From contig NC_059396.1 of the NCBI RefSeq assembly GCF_905220565.1, forward strand, positions 8,405,206-8,469,205: 64,000 nt of DNA, written 5' to 3'. The translations under genes were made by a program, and so were the position numbers. Shown piece after piece: positions 59,901 through 64,000 of the stretch. Within the stretch, counting starts at the first letter, position 1, and each line of letters starts with the position of its first letter. The notes under the pieces are model-generated. The model worked only from the letters and a program-made list of their open reading frames with translations, did no database searches and was not told the origin of the DNA. The stretch comes from Melitaea cinxia (Eukaryota > Arthropoda > Insecta > Lepidoptera > Nymphalidae).

Positions 59901-62900
59901 CAACGTGACGCTCATGAAACTTAAAAACAATGAAGATCTCAATAAAGCTATCGGAGAAGCAATGATTTACTTCTAACATTAATCAGATTTATATTTTACG
60001 AAGGGTACAAGAAAGATAGCTTCAGTTGTATAATGTCTGTAACAAGAATCAGTAGGTGTGGTACTTACGGAAATATGATTTGTACAAATATTTATCGAGA
60101 TTTTGACTGTAAAAATTATTTAGTTAACGTTTTTTATATGTATATATGAATTTCGAATTAATTGTTTTTGTTTAAATTTTAGCGTAATATTTACTAATAA
60201 TTCATATAAATTCTGTGTGACGCAACATTATAACATTTTCCTTTAAATGGAATCGATATATAAAAAAAAAACAATAATTATTATTATTTAAAATTATACT
60301 TTTTGCAAACCAAAACAAGTTTTACCGTAAACAGCACAAAAAGTACTTCGTACTTAGTAATTGAGCAAAAAAGTACTTGGATTGGTCAACGATATAAACA
60401 TTTTCACTTGAATAAAATAATATTTAACTTAGCAACAACTCTTATTTTATCTTAAACTTAAAGAAAAATAAAATAAAATAAATAAGTATTTGAAATACTT
60501 AATAACTATGAATATAATATTAAAATACTCAATTCACATTAATAATACTAAATTGTTCTGACTATTATATTAAAATTTTAACACATATTCAATTAATTGC
60601 GATACCGTCGTAATTTGTTTTAGTAGAATGTTAATATGCCATTTCTTTTAATGACGGTTCTTTCTGCGTCAGAAAATTGCTCTTCAAAGTACTTTAGACG
60701 TTTTTAATACGCAGGTATAGAGGGGGAGAGCGAGGGAGCAGGTCTGCCGTGCCTTGTGTTTGTGCACGGAGAATCTTATGAGTGGAGCTCGGGCAATGCA
60801 TATGACGGAACTACACTAGCAGCGCATGGAAATATCATTGTAGTTACAATCAACTTTAGACTAGGTGTGCTTGGTAAGTTGTTATATACTAACGCTATAT
60901 AGTAAAACCTGTTTATAATTTTCATATAAGTCCTATTAAATGATAGTAAATATTTAAATATAATCTCTAACCTCAATAAGAAATTGCTTAAAATCTGACA
61001 AAGAATAGCAATATACTTTTTTAAGATACTTTCAAGAATGTATGAAAAGTTTTTAATAAGATGAGTTCGAGAAAAGGTCGGAGAAGGACGTATTTATATT
61101 ATACTTTGTTTTTAAATAGTATCTAACTCTTTTAGTTTATCCTCAACTACGTAATATAATTAATGTTAGATTAAAGTAACAGCTTAGGCGATCCAAATAT
61201 GTACATAGTCCAGATTATATTTAATGTACCTTTTGTCTACTGAATTAGTTAGTTTTAACATTCTTCAGACGCCGCGTTGGTGCTTGGCTCTCGTTTGTGG
61301 CTGGTGCGCTGGTGGTTGCGGGTTCGATCCCAGCACATGACAAGCATTTTATTGGTTATACAGATGTTTGCCTTGGTCTGGGTGTTTGTGTGCAGTCCTT
61401 GTGGGTCTCCCACCATGCCTCGGAGAGCACATCAAGCCGTCGATACCGGTTGTTATCATGTCACCTGATAGCGATCGTTACTCATAGTATATATCCACCA
61501 ACCTGCAACGTGGTGGATTAAGCTCTAATTCTTCTCCTACATGGGGATAGAGGCCTATGTCCAGCAGTGGGATATTACAGACTGAAGCGTAACATTCTCA
61601 GGAAATTCGTCCCACATTTAGGGTTTTGGTTTTGTGTATGCAGGGAGCAATATTGTTGCTATAAGCAATGCGTTATAGACAGTGCTTGAAATGGGTCTTA
61701 ATAAGAAGTATTTGGTGCCGCAAATTCGTGATCTTTAATTAATATGGAAATGGATTGTCCGATAATACTCACTGATAAGTGATCCCCGAGCGTGTTGTGA
61801 AGCGCGGACGGTATCACCCTCGAATTGACGCATTTGCTGCAAATTACCTACTTGCGATGTTATACATCACCATACAAGCCATCAACAACGTGTTAATGTT
61901 TATCATGAAATTGCAGACATATATATTATATAACTTTGGGTAACCTTTGTTCGTCATATTAATTGCGTATATAACGGTTTAGATTTCGTAATTATCTTTT
62001 AATGGATTACTATTAAAGTTTAAGCAATAGAAAGTGTGAAACAATAAAACAAATAATTCAATGTCAATTTAACATAATATTAATTCCCAGGGTTTCTCAA
62101 GACTGGTGCTAAAGGATCTGCGCAGGGTAACTTTGGGCTAATGGATCTTGTAGCTGGTTTGCATTGGTTACGAGAAAATCTACCAGCTTTTGGAGGAAAC
62201 CCAGAAAAAGTAACTCTCATGGGTCACGGCACTGGAGCAGCATTGGCGAATTTCCTCGCTGTATCTCCTGTTGCCAGAGGTGCGTCTTTGTATCTATTAA
62301 AATAAAAGATATTTCGTTTTAAACAGAAAATTTTAAGTGGGGCAATACTTTTTTTTTTAAAAACGATTAACTCTTGGATATTAATTATCAAATATTCCCT
62401 GTTGCTATAAAAGGGAAACAATGAAATAAAATTGCGAGGGTACGCTTCCGTAATCGTCGTTGCCGAGATCGCGTCGCCGCAAATAGCAGTCGTTCACGAA
62501 TGATGTATGGGTCTCCTATTGTTTGTAATTAGACTTGCCCATGGCAGATTTCATTATATTTTCTTGTCAAGAGTCTCATTTCGACCCTTCGTAACTTAAT
62601 GTAATTATAACGGTCTACTCAGGTATGTACATTACAGTAAACCTTATTAAATTCGATTAGTGTAAGAAGAAGAAACTGTATAAGAGATTAAATGAACCAT
62701 TTTGTCACAATTTGGACATGGAGGGAGTCAAGAGACAAATACATTTCTTTTATTAAAACTAAAATGTTTTTAGTCAATAGATTTCATTAGCCAGTTAACG
62801 CTACGCGGAAATGACGAAATTAAATTAGCTTGTCTGTTTTAGAACTACTGAAGCGCGTCATCTTGTTAAGCGGGTCGGGGCTTAGCTCATGGGCGTTGCA

Positions 62901-63844
62901 GAGGGAACCACTCACGGTAAAAAGAAAGGTATGTTCGCTACATTAAAAGCATATAAAATGTTGAATTTGAAGTTCAGCAGCTCGCTCAAATTTAAGCTCA
63001 TTTAAGTAAATTAGTAAACCTAATCTGCTAGCATCGTTTTGTGTCGGCACGGCCTCTATTGTGCGAGATCTTTTCGCCAGCATACTTTTGTAACTTTTAC
63101 GGTGAAGTTTATTAATGCTTACATTAATTTGGACTTAAACTTAGGTAGCGGAACAAACTGGATGCCACGGGGACTTAGTCGAAGATGACTTGGCGCCGTG
63201 TTTACGTAACAAGCCGCTCGCCGAGCTGCTCGCTATTCAACTCGACCCGCCCCGATTTTTGCCAGGATTTGCACCATTTGTCGACGGAACAGTTATCGTT
63301 AACCCCTCTTCGGTAAGAAAGTTTTTAAACTAAAATTCGTTGTTAATTAGACGCTCGATTTAGTTCCAATAGCTTCTTTTGCCAATTTACTAGATTAGTT
63401 TTTGTTTGACGCTAAAATTTATTTACAGTATAGTTGATATTTGAAAAACTGATGAAGTATAATTACAGAGCTGACGAAAACGATTAATGTTAGAGATTAT
63501 GTTTTAAGTTCGTTCTAAGTTCTAGTTAGTTCTGTTCTAGTAAGTAAGTAAGTGTATTATAGTATAAATTAATATATATATATATATTAAATTAAATAGG
63601 TATATGTAAACGAAATTTAAAAATATATAAATTGATCAAAGGAATCAAAATTATGTAATTATGTACCTTTTTTATGATGATGACTTGCCACCATTAGAAA
63701 CGGTAATTAAGTGTTCACTGCAGGCATCTCCGCCAAGTGATAATTCTCGGCTCGGTGCGGGCGCGGCAGCTGTGGCGAGCGCTGCGGGACACGAGCTCGC
63801 AGATTTTGCGCATAGGGAGCTATTGTTCGGGCTGACCACAACAG
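56927..63844 (+). CDS. Neuroligin, N-terminal seven coding exons (continues past window)
   Basis: Exons are 56927-57117, 57368-57585, 60715-60873, 62091-62279, 62843-62928, 63145-63312 and 63724-63844. All introns are GT-AG, the phases agree, and 377 codons are read. Residues 1-20 (MRADRAALYAWLICSAVALS) look like a signal peptide. The cholinesterase-like ectodomain follows: GVPYATPPLGSLR (52-64), YMPPVTPSQW (65-74), SEDCLYVNLYVP (123-134), VFVHGESYEW (151-160), NFRLGVLGF, QGNFGLMDLVAGLHW (201-215) and PGFAPFVDGT. The nucleophile elbow is GHGTG (234-238), with Gly in place of the catalytic Ser, as expected for neuroligins, which bind presynaptic neurexin instead of hydrolysing esters. The ATG was chosen because no other in-frame ATG follows the upstream stop at 56810. 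The C-terminal part, membrane span and PDZ-binding tail lie outside the window. The paralogue is not resolved. Confidence 0.93.
58606..58960 (+). mobile_element. LINE 3'-end fragment in neuroligin intron 2
   Basis: Starts with the block shared with 23225-23352 and 34660-34735, followed by a T-rich segment and a tail with CACCAGAAGTTCAGAGGAC. The open frames here are not conserved products. Confidence 0.6.
59740..59919 (-). other. Candidate antisense exon (unidentified hydrophobic protein)
   Basis: On the minus strand a 180-bp segment is bounded by a pyrimidine-rich acceptor (CATTGTTTTTAAG|TTTC) and a strong donor (CATGG|GTAAGTATT). It is open throughout in one frame, giving FMSVTLLKEASASLPHCLQG, then AICTAMHYGIEASTPFTPPF and FLPACMFLNGAWFSLFTLH: hydrophobic, with possible membrane segments. 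It is GC-richer than its surroundings, and its flanking phases are equal. I do not recognise the family with confidence; a distant likeness to EXPERA/emopamil-binding proteins (the final FLNGAWFSL part) is only a guess. It could also be a fragment of a gene nested in the neuroligin intron, or a pseudogene. Confidence 0.4.
61269..61589 (+). mobile_element. tRNA-derived SINE in neuroligin intron 3
   Basis: B box GGGTTCGATCCC at about 61319, preceded by an A-box-like GGCTGGTGCGCTGGTGG. The body is shared with 46435-46640. The 3' end GAGGCCTATGTCCAGCAGTG is the same RTE-type tail seen on the short retroelement copies. Target-site duplication TAACATTCTTCAG (61256-61268) against TAACATTCTCAG from 61590. 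Full length, 321 bp. Confidence 0.85.
63581..63598. repeat. Short (TA)n tract in neuroligin intron 6
   Basis: A small TA tract in the intron between coding exons 6 and 7, followed by AT-rich sequence up to the acceptor CACTGCAG at 63716-63723. Confidence 0.8.
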
Positions 63845-64000
63845 GTAATTTGTAATAAATAGTGACCTAATAAATATTCTGTGCTTTTCTATTACAGCTG
63901 TACATATAATATCAAAATATACTTAAAAAGCATAAATAAAAATTAAAAAAAAACTCTTTAAAAGAATAGTTTTTTTTATATGCCTTAAAAAGAATAAACC

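Larger units (their letters stand above)
57586..60714 (+). other. Neuroligin intron 2
   Basis: A 3.1-kb intron, donor AATG|GTAAGT and acceptor AATACGCAG|. It contains a LINE 3' fragment at 58606-58960 (GGTTGTCTGGAAGAGATCGC and ATAAGATCGCCTCTTGTAC) and a candidate antisense exon at 59740-59919. The rest is AT-rich with nothing recognisable. Confidence 0.85.

Overview
This is a nuclear genomic window from an insect, almost certainly a butterfly or moth (Lepidoptera). The evidence is strong AT richness, split genes with GT-AG introns, and several repeat families typical of lepidopteran genomes: short retroelements ending in an RTE-LINE tail, tRNA-derived SINEs, elements bounded by an ACCGACTTC motif, and jockey- and RTE-type LINE debris. 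Only one host gene is certain. It occupies the right end and continues beyond the window.

Layout. 1-14.5 kb: repeat-rich sequence without host genes, containing a dead mariner, SINEs and short retroelement copies. 14.5-18.4 kb: a complete PIF/Harbinger DNA transposon with matching terminal inverted repeats and two intact spliced genes on opposite strands, abutting a 0.6-kb MITE. 18.4-44.5 kb: repeat debris, including an RTE 3' end nested in another repeat, a fold-back element, a 5'-truncated jockey-like LINE with its reverse transcriptase broken by one frameshift, and a LINE 3' end split by a later insertion. 44.5-47.35 kb: a 2.8-kb cluster of related repeats with 142-bp and 130-bp tandem arrays, two SINEs and a near-perfect palindromic fold-back. 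47.8-49.0 kb: a non-autonomous element flanked by TTAA. 54.8-56.16 kb: five 282-bp tandem units. 56.9 kb to the end: the first seven coding exons (377 codons) of a neuroligin, a catalytically dead cholinesterase-like synaptic adhesion protein.

How the genes fit together. The Harbinger transposase (406 aa) and its MADF-BESS partner (259 aa) are interlocked: each gene's intron contains an exon of the other, in antisense. The neuroligin start codon is preceded by two small upstream ORFs, and each junction (uORF1/uORF2 and uORF2/main ORF) is an overlapping TGATG stop/start. This suggests reinitiation control if the region is transcribed as one leader.

Six copies of one roughly 340-bp retroelement, all with 9-13 bp target-site duplications, give clear insertion boundaries. 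No RNA genes, CRISPR arrays or bacterial features were seen. Most open frames in this AT-rich sequence are chance frames, many lacking an ATG, and are omitted.
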